A DNA stretch of 14,437 nucleotides from JADFSZ01 sp022560555 [NCBI: PVC group bacterium] (lineage in GTDB: Bacteria; GCA-001730085; JADFSZ01): positions 1 through 14,437 of the forward strand of contig JADFSZ010000021.1 in the NCBI GenBank assembly GCA_022560555.1, given 5' to 3'. The position numbers were made by a program, and so were the translations under genes. Below the pieces are notes generated by a model. It did not search any database. It was given only the letters and a program-made list of their open reading frames with translations, and was not told the DNA's origin. This document shows, one piece after another, positions 1 through 5,677 of this stretch. Every line of letters begins with the position of its first letter. Positions within the stretch are counted from its first letter, which is position 1.

Positions 1-279
1 ATCAGCTGTCGCACCGGTAGTACCAAATGTTCCTACCGCAGCGCCAGCGTTCCAACCAATAACACCTGCCCCGAGTATATTCAGGTTTTCTTCCATCGCA
101 ACCTGCTCGATAGCTGAGGCAATAACCTTCATGTTATTGACACAGATACTGTCTCTGGAACGGTTTCTCGCCTTGATAAAGTTCGGAATAGCAAGAGCCG
201 CCAAAAGTCCGATGATCGCAACCACGATCATGATTTCGACCAGCGTAAAACCTTTTTCATTTCTTTGCAAATGCATCAT
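1..279 (-). CDS. Type IV pilin / GspG-like pseudopilin, 3'-truncated by window edge
   Basis: The first 93 codons are present and the frame is open to the window edge, so the C-terminus is missing. The protein starts with a short basic leader ending NEKG, followed by [20 protein letters not shown]. This is the class III prepilin signature: Gly at -1 (residue 10), Phe at +1, Glu at +5, then the hydrophobic N-terminal helix. A prepilin peptidase would cut after Gly10, and the product should assemble into a type IV pilus or type II secretion pseudopilus. ATG codons at 279 and 276 are tandem; AGGAGG about 7 nt before the first one favours 279. A sigma-54 promoter lies at 327-343. The later residues ([31 protein letters not shown]) align with the neighbouring pilin at 604-1023, so the two are tandem paralogs. 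Family assignment is firm; pilus versus secretion role is not resolved. Confidence 0.9.
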   Translation of the reverse strand, partial: MMHLQRNEKGFTLVEIMIVVAIIGLLAALAIPNFIKARNRSRDSICVNNMKVIASAIEQVAMEENLNILGAGVIGWNAGAAVGTFGTTGATAD

Positions 280-326
280 AATTCTCCCTCCTTTTAAGGT
301 TTTTGTCTTCGATTTGAATTATAGAA

Positions 327-343
327 CGCAAACCAAATGCCAA
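327..343 (-). promoter_or_regulatory. Sigma-54 (-24/-12) promoter of first pilin gene
   Basis: On the minus strand the sequence reads TTGGCATTTGGTTTGCG. It fits the RpoN consensus (TGGCA-N6-TTGC) with GG and GC separated by exactly 10 nt. The predicted start is near 316, giving a leader of about 37 nt that contains the AGGAGG ribosome site. A TATAAT at 318-323 overlaps downstream but has no acceptable -35 at 16-18 nt, so sigma-54 is the better reading. A sigma-54 activator is encoded at 4289-5677. Confidence 0.8.
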
Positions 344-390
344 GACAGCATTATTGAAGTTACGCCTTTGAAATAAATGTGTTATACGAT

Positions 391-404
391 TCACTGTTTA
401 GTGA
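391..404. repeat. Short inverted repeat upstream of pilin promoter
   Basis: TCACT, four bases, AGTGA is a perfect 5-bp dyad, centred roughly 80 bp upstream of the predicted start at 316. It could be an operator or chance; nothing else in the window confirms it. Confidence 0.3.
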
Positions 405-427
405 TTTAGTTCAAATAGTCAAAATTT

Positions 428-450
428 CTTTACAATATGAGTAAAATTGT
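428..450 (-). promoter_or_regulatory. Candidate activator-binding site (UAS), copy 1
   Basis: On the plus strand this reads CTTTACAATATG, three variable bases, AAAATTGT. It contains an ACAAT...ATTGT dyad with 9 nt between the half-sites. A second copy, identical at 20 of 23 positions, lies at 10481-10503. Both copies sit upstream of a minus-strand sigma-54 promoter in the same orientation (gap to the -24 end: 85 bp here, 56 bp there). This is the position expected for an NtrC-type enhancer site. Assigning it to the regulator at 4289-5677 is inference. Confidence 0.55.
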
Positions 451-470
451 TTTTACATCAAGGCTCACAT

Positions 471-497
471 AAAAACACCCGTCTCAAAAAACGGGTG
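471..497 (-). terminator. Rho-independent terminator of second pilin gene
   Basis: Read on the minus strand, CACCCGT and ACGGGTG form a perfect 7-bp stem with an 8-nt loop, followed at once by TTTTT. It lies about 107 nt past the stop of the pilin at 604-1023 and just before the regulatory region of the next pilin, so the two pilins are probably separate transcripts. Confidence 0.8.
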
Positions 498-603
498 CCT
501 GATACATTGATTTCAACGCGGTCCTGCCTTACCTCCCCATACCTGGAACCCAAAATATCTCGTGCCTGGATTTTGAGAAGCGCAGCTTATCGGAAGACCA
601 GGC

Positions 604-1023
604 CTACTGCATTTGCCAAAAAGCTCCCGCGTTGTAGAGAAATGTCAAACTGTGCCCTGTCCCGTCACAGGTCATCTGAATGTTCCCATTCGCGGCACCT
701 ACAGCCACATACGTCCCTCCTAAAGGACAAACAGGTGCGACTCTCAAGTAACTTAAAGCTCCGACGGTACCAAACGTTCCGGGCGCCGGGGCCGCATTCC
801 AGTTGATCACCCCTACTCCTGTCAAAGGTAAATCTTCTTCCATAGCAATTCCTTCTATGGCGCTGACAATTTGCCGAAAATTGTTCAAGCATCGGGCATC
901 TCCTGAACGGGCTCGTGACTTGATATAGTTCGGAATGGCTAAGGCCGCAAGGAGGCCGATAATCGCAACAACGATCATAATTTCCACCAAAGTAAACGCC
1001 TTTATATTTTTCATCTTTCGCAT
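604..1023 (-). CDS. Type IV pilin / GspG-like pseudopilin (complete)
   Basis: A 139-residue prepilin beginning MRKMKNIKA, then [20 protein letters not shown], the conserved pilin N-terminal helix with Glu at +5. The residue before the predicted cleavage site is Ala9, not the usual Gly. The C-terminal half carries CPLGGTY and a later TCDGTGHS, a Cys/Gly pattern I associate with GspG-like pseudopilins of PVC-type bacteria. The start at 1023 is preferred: AAGGAGG lies 4-5 nt upstream of it, while the in-frame ATG at 1038 lies upstream of that ribosome site and at the predicted transcription start (about 1039). It is transcribed from the sigma-54 promoter at 1050-1066 and ends at the terminator at 471-497. 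It is a paralog of the partial gene at 1-279. Confidence 0.93.
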   Translation of the reverse strand: MRKMKNIKAFTLVEIMIVVAIIGLLAALAIPNYIKSRARSGDARCLNNFRQIVSAIEGIAMEEDLPLTGVGVINWNAAPAPGTFGTVGALSYLRVAPVCPLGGTYVAVGAANGNIQMTCDGTGHSLTFLYNAGAFWQMQ

Positions 1024-1049
1024 GATACCTCCTTGCATGACTTAATTGG

Positions 1050-1066
1050 CGCAATACCCATGCCAA
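1050..1066 (-). promoter_or_regulatory. Sigma-54 (-24/-12) promoter of second pilin gene
   Basis: The minus strand reads TTGGCATGGGTATTGCG, with the same TTGGCAT start as the other two promoters and GG-N10-GC spacing. The predicted start near 1039 gives a short leader of about 16 nt that still includes the AAGGAGG site at 1028-1034. The element lies inside a dyad (AATTGGC...GCCAATT). I found no good copy of the 23-bp UAS upstream, where the glycosyltransferase coding end lies. Confidence 0.8.
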
Positions 1067-1088
1067 TTGAATTAAGCACGCACAATAC

Positions 1089-1943
1089 CTATGTCAACTT
1101 ATCTATAAAAGGGGTCTTTGTACAGTATTTTTTTATCAGCTGTATATAGCTATTCCCTTCATCTCTTTTGTCTCTTTTAAAACACCCATTCGCGAGGACA
1201 TATCCCTTACGGTCCAATTCCTGCTCGGCACACTGCCTTTGAGACTCCGTCAAGGAAGCTGACTCTATCAAATTGACAATAGAACGGATGCGGAATTGAT
1301 CCATCGATGGATACCGATGAGATAGTTGATCCGGATGCCCCCCCTGTTTAACCGTTAAGGCCTCCGGAATCAGCAGCACAGGATATTGAGATGTCGCCCT
1401 CAACCATAAATCATAGTCCTCACAGGCCGGTAACGATTCATCAAAAAGCCCGATTCGATGAAAAAGATTTTTACGAACCATAACTGTCGACATGCCGATG
1501 GAGCACATTTTTAAAGATTTACGAAAGAGATTCCCTCCTTTTTGCTGATGGCTCTTTTTTTGATTCAGAAAAACACCGTTTCGAAACCACTTCTCTTGGG
1601 TATGTGAAATTAAATAGTGAGGATTCGCGATCATTCGATCCATTTGCGTTTGAAGCTTGTGCTCCAACCAATAATCATCGGAATCAAGAAAGGCAATAAA
1701 TTCTCCTTGCGCGTGAGATATACCGATATTGCGCGCATGGCTGACTCCGCCGTGCTGCGTCATGATATATTTGAGACGATCATGATACGTCTGCCGAATC
1801 CAGGGCCCGGTGCCATCGCCGGAAGCGTCATCCACAATGATCAATTCGTAGTCTCTCCAAGACTGCCTAAAAACGGATTCAATAGCCGATTTGATCATGT
1901 CTCTGCGATTATATGTTGGAATTATGACACTGATCTTAACCAC
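1089..1943 (-). CDS. Family 2 glycosyltransferase (GT-A fold)
   Basis: This predicted cytoplasmic inverting glycosyltransferase would move a sugar from a nucleotide-sugar donor to a glycan or lipid-linked acceptor; the substrates cannot be read from the sequence. It opens VVKISVIIPTYNRRDMI, followed by the donor-binding VDDASGD (Asp38-Asp39) and the metal-binding FLDSDD (Asp87, Asp89, Asp90). ACEDYDLWLR (Glu175-Asp176) is the usual acceptor-side/catalytic region. Length, 284 residues, is normal. I chose the GTG at 1943 because AAGGG lies 7 nt upstream and the GT2 core starts at once. An in-frame ATG at 1997 would add 18 residues, has no ribosome site, and is the alternative. No membrane segment is evident. 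A weak sigma-70-like pair (TTGATA at 2041-2046, 18 nt, GAAAAT) may be its promoter. It lies just upstream of the pilin, so it may modify pilin or envelope glycans. Confidence 0.88.
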   Translation of the reverse strand: MVKISVIIPTYNRRDMIKSAIESVFRQSWRDYELIIVDDASGDGTGPWIRQTYHDRLKYIMTQHGGVSHARNIGISHAQGEFIAFLDSDDYWLEHKLQTQMDRMIANPHYLISHTQEKWFRNGVFLNQKKSHQQKGGNLFRKSLKMCSIGMSTVMVRKNLFHRIGLFDESLPACEDYDLWLRATSQYPVLLIPEALTVKQGGHPDQLSHRYPSMDQFRIRSIVNLIESASLTESQRQCAEQELDRKGYVLANGCFKRDKRDEGNSYIQLIKKYCTKTPFIDKLT

Positions 1944-2100
1944 ACGATATCCCTTTTTACGTTCATTATCTCCACAAATAAAGACCCCTGCAAACATGAT
2001 TCAGAGAAATCTAAGGATTTTCTTTAGTTATCTTTTGTTCTATCAATTACTTATAGTTCTAACCGAGTTTGACAAAAAGCTAAATGTATGCTTATTTTTG

Positions 2101-2128
2101 TTGACATTTGTCGTTTTTTTGCTACACT
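2101..2128 (+). promoter_or_regulatory. Sigma-70 promoter of the kinase-regulator-TPR operon
   Basis: A perfect TTGACA (2101-2106), a 16-nt spacer and TACACT (2123-2128, 4 of 6) make a convincing housekeeping promoter with a start near 2135. This places the in-frame ATG at 2088 upstream of the promoter and supports the ATG at 2169 as the true start, with a leader of about 34 nt. A second TTGACA at 2069-2074 lacks a good -10. Confidence 0.65.
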
Positions 2129-2168
2129 TATTAGTTCTCGTTTCACAAAATCAACAACACTCGCACTT

Positions 2169-4286
2169 ATGGTAAAAAAAATCAACATATTAGCTGTCGA
2201 TGAGGATAAAGGGATACAGCAATTTATCTCGGACATACTCACGGATGAAGGCTTTAATGTCCAAACAGCTAATAATGGTCTCGAAGCCCTGGAACGGCTC
2301 AACAAACACACCTTTGATTTCGTCTTAACCGATCTCGACATGCAACATATGAATGGGATGGAACTTTTGGAAGAAATACAATCCAAAAATTGCAAAACAT
2401 GCGTCATCATCATGACCGGGTCCGGCTCCATCACAAGCGCCGTACAAGCCATAAAAAAGGGAGCTTATGACTATTTAACCAAGCCTTTGGATGCCGCATC
2501 CATTCTTGTCACAATCAAAAACGCCCTCAATCAAATGGATCTGGAGAACAAAGACATCCATCTTGAAAGCGAGCTCAAAAAAACACGACACCTTGAATCC
2601 GTCAGTATCGAATTGAGCCGGCAAGTTGATAATTTATTTTACCTGAATTCTTTAACGTCTGCAATCAGCGCATTCACCGATATGTCCGAACTCCAAAATT
2701 TTATCCTGGAAAACTGCAAAAAAATTCTTGGTTCACAACTCGCGTCGATTTTCCTTATGGACGATCAAGATCCGGAATATCTCGTCCTCACAGCCGTCTC
2801 CGGGGAGCACGACCCTTCGGTGATCGGAACACGGCAAAAAGTCGGCCAGGGGATCTCTGGGCGTGTCGCATTAGAAAAGAAACCCCTTCTCGTGCGTGAC
2901 ATTGACAAGGAAGCCTCTCAAATTCAAAAAACATCCCCAAGATACGGATCGAAATCTTTTATGTGTGTGCCCCTTCTTACACAAAATAAATTAATCGGGA
3001 TCATCAACGTAACAAACAAAAAAGACGAAAAATCCTTCACCCCAAGCGACGTAAATCTACTAGCCATTTTAGCGGGGCACGCCGCTAGTGCGATTGCGAA
3101 TATTCGCCATTTTAATTTGCTTGATGATTTAAATAAGAATCTCACAAAACAGATCGATCATGCCACACAAGAACTTGTTCAAAAAAACCAGGACTTGTCA
3201 GCCTTAAAGCAGTACAACGAGAACATTATCAAAAGTCTTTCTATCGGTCTTATTGTTTTTAACAAAAAATTATCCATCACATATGCCAATAACGCCATCA
3301 AAACTTTGCTCAATCTTGAGAAATTTCTTCCTAAAGACTTTGCTATATCCGATTTAGGCTTGTTTGATGCGACAACATGGAATACTGTTTATCACCAGGT
3401 CATTCATAAGCAAACGACGAAACGTATAGGGCATTATGAATACACCCAAAAAAACCGCAACCCTCTTTACCTCGATTTTATCATCAGCCCTTTTTTCGAC
3501 GAAAAAGGCGAGCTGATCGGCGGGATTCTTGTTGTCAATAATGTCACGGAACAGATCATAATCGAGCAAAAACTGGCCCACTCTGAACGGCTCGCGATTG
3601 TCGGAAAACTCGCGGCAAAAGTGGCTCACGAGCTGAATAATCCTTTAGACGGAATTTTACGATTCGTCAACCTGACCCTCTCTAAAATTCCCAAAGACAC
3701 CTCTAACGAAGAGATACTGGACTACTTAAACGAGTCAAAAGCCGGACTGATTCGCATGGCGCAAATTATCAGTTCGCTCCTTGAATTTTCACGCGGCATG
3801 CAGCCGTCAAGCGAAAAAAACCAAATCAATGAAACAATCCGGGACGCTGTTAAGGCAATGAGCCCCACGGCCATGAGCCATAATATACGCATCATTACTC
3901 AACTAAGCGATGGGCTTCCAAAGGTTTTAACCGGAAATCTTTTTCAAGTGTTAACCAACTTAATTAAAAACGCCATAGATTCAATCGATAAAAACGGGAC
4001 GGTTACAATTCGAACAAGTTCGGCACAGGATGATATCCTCCTTGAGATTCAGGATACAGGCAAAGGCATTCCGGCTCATATTCTCAAACAAATTTTTGAT
4101 CCATTTTTTACCACAAAACCCAAGGGGAAGGGAAGCGGTCTCGGCTTATCCATTTGCATGGGAATCATTGAAAAGTGCCGCGGAAAAATAGAAGTAAAGA
4201 GCATTGAAAACGAAGGAACAACATTCACGATCATTTTGCCCGCGGATCATGCGGGAGTTCAAACACTAAAATCAGGAGTAAACTAA
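2169..4286 (+). CDS. Soluble hybrid sensor histidine kinase, REC-GAF-PAS-HisKA-HATPase
   Basis: A 705-residue cytoplasmic kinase with no transmembrane segment. An N-terminal receiver domain (about 1-120) has the acidic pair Asp11/Asp13, phospho-acceptor Asp55 in LTDLDM, Thr83 and Lys105. A GAF domain follows (about 155-320, with GQGISGRV and CVPLL...GIINVTNK), then a PAS domain (about 350-462). The HisKA H-box is KVAHELNNPLDG with His487. The ATPase domain has N-box NLIKNAID (about 598-604), DTGKGIP at 629 and GKGSGLGLSI near 653. It probably phosphorylates the regulator encoded 2 nt downstream. By position it corresponds to PrsK of PEP-CTERM loci, but PrsK has membrane helices at its N-terminus and this protein has a receiver domain, so I give no symbol. 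The start at 2169 is set by the promoter, not by a ribosome site, of which none is clear. Confidence 0.93.
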   Translation: MVKKINILAVDEDKGIQQFISDILTDEGFNVQTANNGLEALERLNKHTFDFVLTDLDMQHMNGMELLEEIQSKNCKTCVIIMTGSGSITSAVQAIKKGAYDYLTKPLDAASILVTIKNALNQMDLENKDIHLESELKKTRHLESVSIELSRQVDNLFYLNSLTSAISAFTDMSELQNFILENCKKILGSQLASIFLMDDQDPEYLVLTAVSGEHDPSVIGTRQKVGQGISGRVALEKKPLLVRDIDKEASQIQKTSPRYGSKSFMCVPLLTQNKLIGIINVTNKKDEKSFTPSDVNLLAILAGHAASAIANIRHFNLLDDLNKNLTKQIDHATQELVQKNQDLSALKQYNENIIKSLSIGLIVFNKKLSITYANNAIKTLLNLEKFLPKDFAISDLGLFDATTWNTVYHQVIHKQTTKRIGHYEYTQKNRNPLYLDFIISPFFDEKGELIGGILVVNNVTEQIIIEQKLAHSERLAIVGKLAAKVAHELNNPLDGILRFVNLTLSKIPKDTSNEEILDYLNESKAGLIRMAQIISSLLEFSRGMQPSSEKNQINETIRDAVKAMSPTAMSHNIRIITQLSDGLPKVLTGNLFQVLTNLIKNAIDSIDKNGTVTIRTSSAQDDILLEIQDTGKGIPAHILKQIFDPFFTTKPKGKGSGLGLSICMGIIEKCRGKIEVKSIENEGTTFTIILPADHAGVQTLKSGVN

Positions 4287-4288
4287 AC

Positions 4289-5677
4289 ATGCATAAAAAT
4301 AAAATTCTCATAGTCGATGATGATTTGATTATCAGGAAATCTTTGGCAGCTATGCTGAATGAAGAGAACTACGAAACCCAAGTTGCCGCCGATAGTCACG
4401 AAGCTCTGGAGCACCTTAAAAACACCCAAATAGATCTTATTTTGTCAGACATCAGCATGCCGGGAATGTCCGGGATTGATCTCTTAAAGGAAGTTAAAAA
4501 GTTTCATTCACACGTTATCGTGATCTTGATCACGGGTTATGGAACGATTGAAAATGCCGTTGAGTCTATAAAATACGGAGCGTATGACTATATCACGAAA
4601 CCGCTTCTGGATGAGCAGGTCAAAGTGGTGATACAGCGATCTTTAGAACAACAAGCTCTCAAAAACGAAAACGAAAAATTAAAAGAACAAATTCTACAAA
4701 TCAGCGAATCGGGAGACTCCCTGCTTTTGGGCCAGGATTACAAATTCCAAAAGATTCTCGAACTGGTTCATACCGTGGCTGATTCCAACGCCACCATTCT
4801 TATTACCGGGGAAAGCGGAACCGGAAAATCAATGATCGCAAGATCCATTCATAAATTTTCCGGACGGGCAAGTCAGCCCTTTGTTGAAGTCAGCTGCGGG
4901 ATGCTCTCGGAAACTCTTCTTGAATCCGAGCTTTTCGGCCACGTCAAAGGATCCTTTACAGGGGCTCTCAATGACAAACTTGGCAAGTTTTCCATGGCAG
5001 ACAAAGGAACCATTTTTCTGGATGAAATTGCCGTAGCCTCCCCGGCGTTACAACTAAAGCTCCTTAGAGTTCTGCAGGATCAAAAATTTGAAAGTGTCGG
5101 GGGCACAGAAACTATTGAAGTAGACACACGCGTGGTCGCGGCAACCAACCACGACCTTCAAAAGGAAGTCCACGAAAATAGATTTCGCAAAGATCTCTTT
5201 TACCGGCTCAATGTGATATCCATTCATATCCCTCCCCTGCGTGAACGTATAACAGACGTCAAAATTCTTGCCCACCATTTTCTCGAAAAATTTTGCAAGC
5301 AGAACAATAAAGATATTCATGAATTTTCACCTGATGCTATGACGGAGCTTCATAATTATACATGGCCGGGAAATATCCGTGAGCTTGAGAACGTTGTTGA
5401 GCGTGCTGTTGTTCTTTGCAAAGAAAAGATAATCACCCAAAGCTATCTCTCCATCGTTAAAGAAACAAACTTAACGGACACTCTTTTGTCCTCAACCGAC
5501 AACATCAAATCCCTCGAAGACTCTCTCGCCGGACCTGAAAGGAAAATTATCAAAATGGCGCTGGACAAAAATCATTGGAACCGTCAAGGTACGGCCCATA
5601 TGCTCGGAATAAACCGCACTACTTTGTTTCATAAAATGAAAAAATACAATCTCCATAAAAACCAGGGGGACATATGA
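4289..5677 (+). CDS. NtrC-family sigma-54-dependent response regulator (PrsR/AtoC-like)
   Basis: A 462-residue enhancer-binding activator. Receiver domain (1-120): Asp10-Asp12, phospho-acceptor Asp54 in LSDISMPGMSG, Thr82, Lys104. AAA+ sigma-54 interaction domain (about 145-385): Walker A GESGTGKS at 174-181; sigma-54-contacting loop GSFTGA at 221-226 (Ser for the commonest Ala); Walker B FLDE with Asp245-Glu246; then RKDLFYRLNV and PGNIRELENVVERAV. A C-terminal Fis-type helix-turn-helix (about 415-453, RQGTAHMLGINRTTLFHKM) binds DNA. All elements needed to open sigma-54 promoters are present. It starts 2 nt after the kinase stop, with AGGAG about 10 nt upstream, and overlaps the next gene by 4 nt. 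With the TPR lipoprotein downstream and an exosortase nearby, it matches PrsR of PEP-CTERM systems. Likely targets in the window are the promoters at 327-343, 1050-1066 and 10409-10425 (inference). Confidence 0.95.
   Translation: MHKNKILIVDDDLIIRKSLAAMLNEENYETQVAADSHEALEHLKNTQIDLILSDISMPGMSGIDLLKEVKKFHSHVIVILITGYGTIENAVESIKYGAYDYITKPLLDEQVKVVIQRSLEQQALKNENEKLKEQILQISESGDSLLLGQDYKFQKILELVHTVADSNATILITGESGTGKSMIARSIHKFSGRASQPFVEVSCGMLSETLLESELFGHVKGSFTGALNDKLGKFSMADKGTIFLDEIAVASPALQLKLLRVLQDQKFESVGGTETIEVDTRVVAATNHDLQKEVHENRFRKDLFYRLNVISIHIPPLRERITDVKILAHHFLEKFCKQNNKDIHEFSPDAMTELHNYTWPGNIRELENVVERAVVLCKEKIITQSYLSIVKETNLTDTLLSSTDNIKSLEDSLAGPERKIIKMALDKNHWNRQGTAHMLGINRTTLFHKMKKYNLHKNQGDI

Larger units (their letters stand above)
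280..603. other. Intergenic region between the two pilins
   Basis: This stretch holds the terminator of the upstream pilin, the candidate UAS, a short dyad and the sigma-54 promoter of the next pilin, all listed separately. I see nothing recognisable in 498-603, the untranslated tail of the pilin mRNA, and no credible small gene on either strand. Confidence 0.6.

Noticed and set aside
318-323. TATAAT on the minus strand as a sigma-70 -10 box for the first pilin
   Set aside because: The best -35 (TTGGCA) would be only 14 nt away, and hexamers at 16-18 nt are poor. The overlapping sigma-54 site is much better and recurs before two other genes.
447-806. Plus-strand open frame of 119 codons opposite the second pilin
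   Set aside because: It is antisense to a clear pilin gene and spans the terminator; its composition (Arg/Ser/His rich) is unlike a real protein and it has no ribosome site.
665-1066. Minus-strand open frame of 133 codons overlapping the second pilin
   Set aside because: It is a shifted frame of the pilin gene. Its start lies upstream of the predicted transcription start and it shows no protein features.
1092-1097. TTGACA on the minus strand upstream of the second pilin
   Set aside because: At 16-17 nt there is no convincing -10, and it lies within the end of the glycosyltransferase gene.
1111-1160. Possible third copy of the 23-bp UAS upstream of the second pilin promoter
   Set aside because: Only a short resemblance (TACAGTAT) is present; half-site sequence and spacing do not match.
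2088-2168. Extended N-terminus of the kinase starting at ATG 2088
   Set aside because: This start is upstream of the sigma-70 promoter at 2101-2128, and the extra residues resemble no domain; the receiver domain starts at 2169.
4949-4966. GSFTGA in place of GAFTGA as a sign of an activator that cannot use sigma-54
   Set aside because: Ser at this position occurs in functional family members, and all other sigma-54 and ATPase residues are intact.
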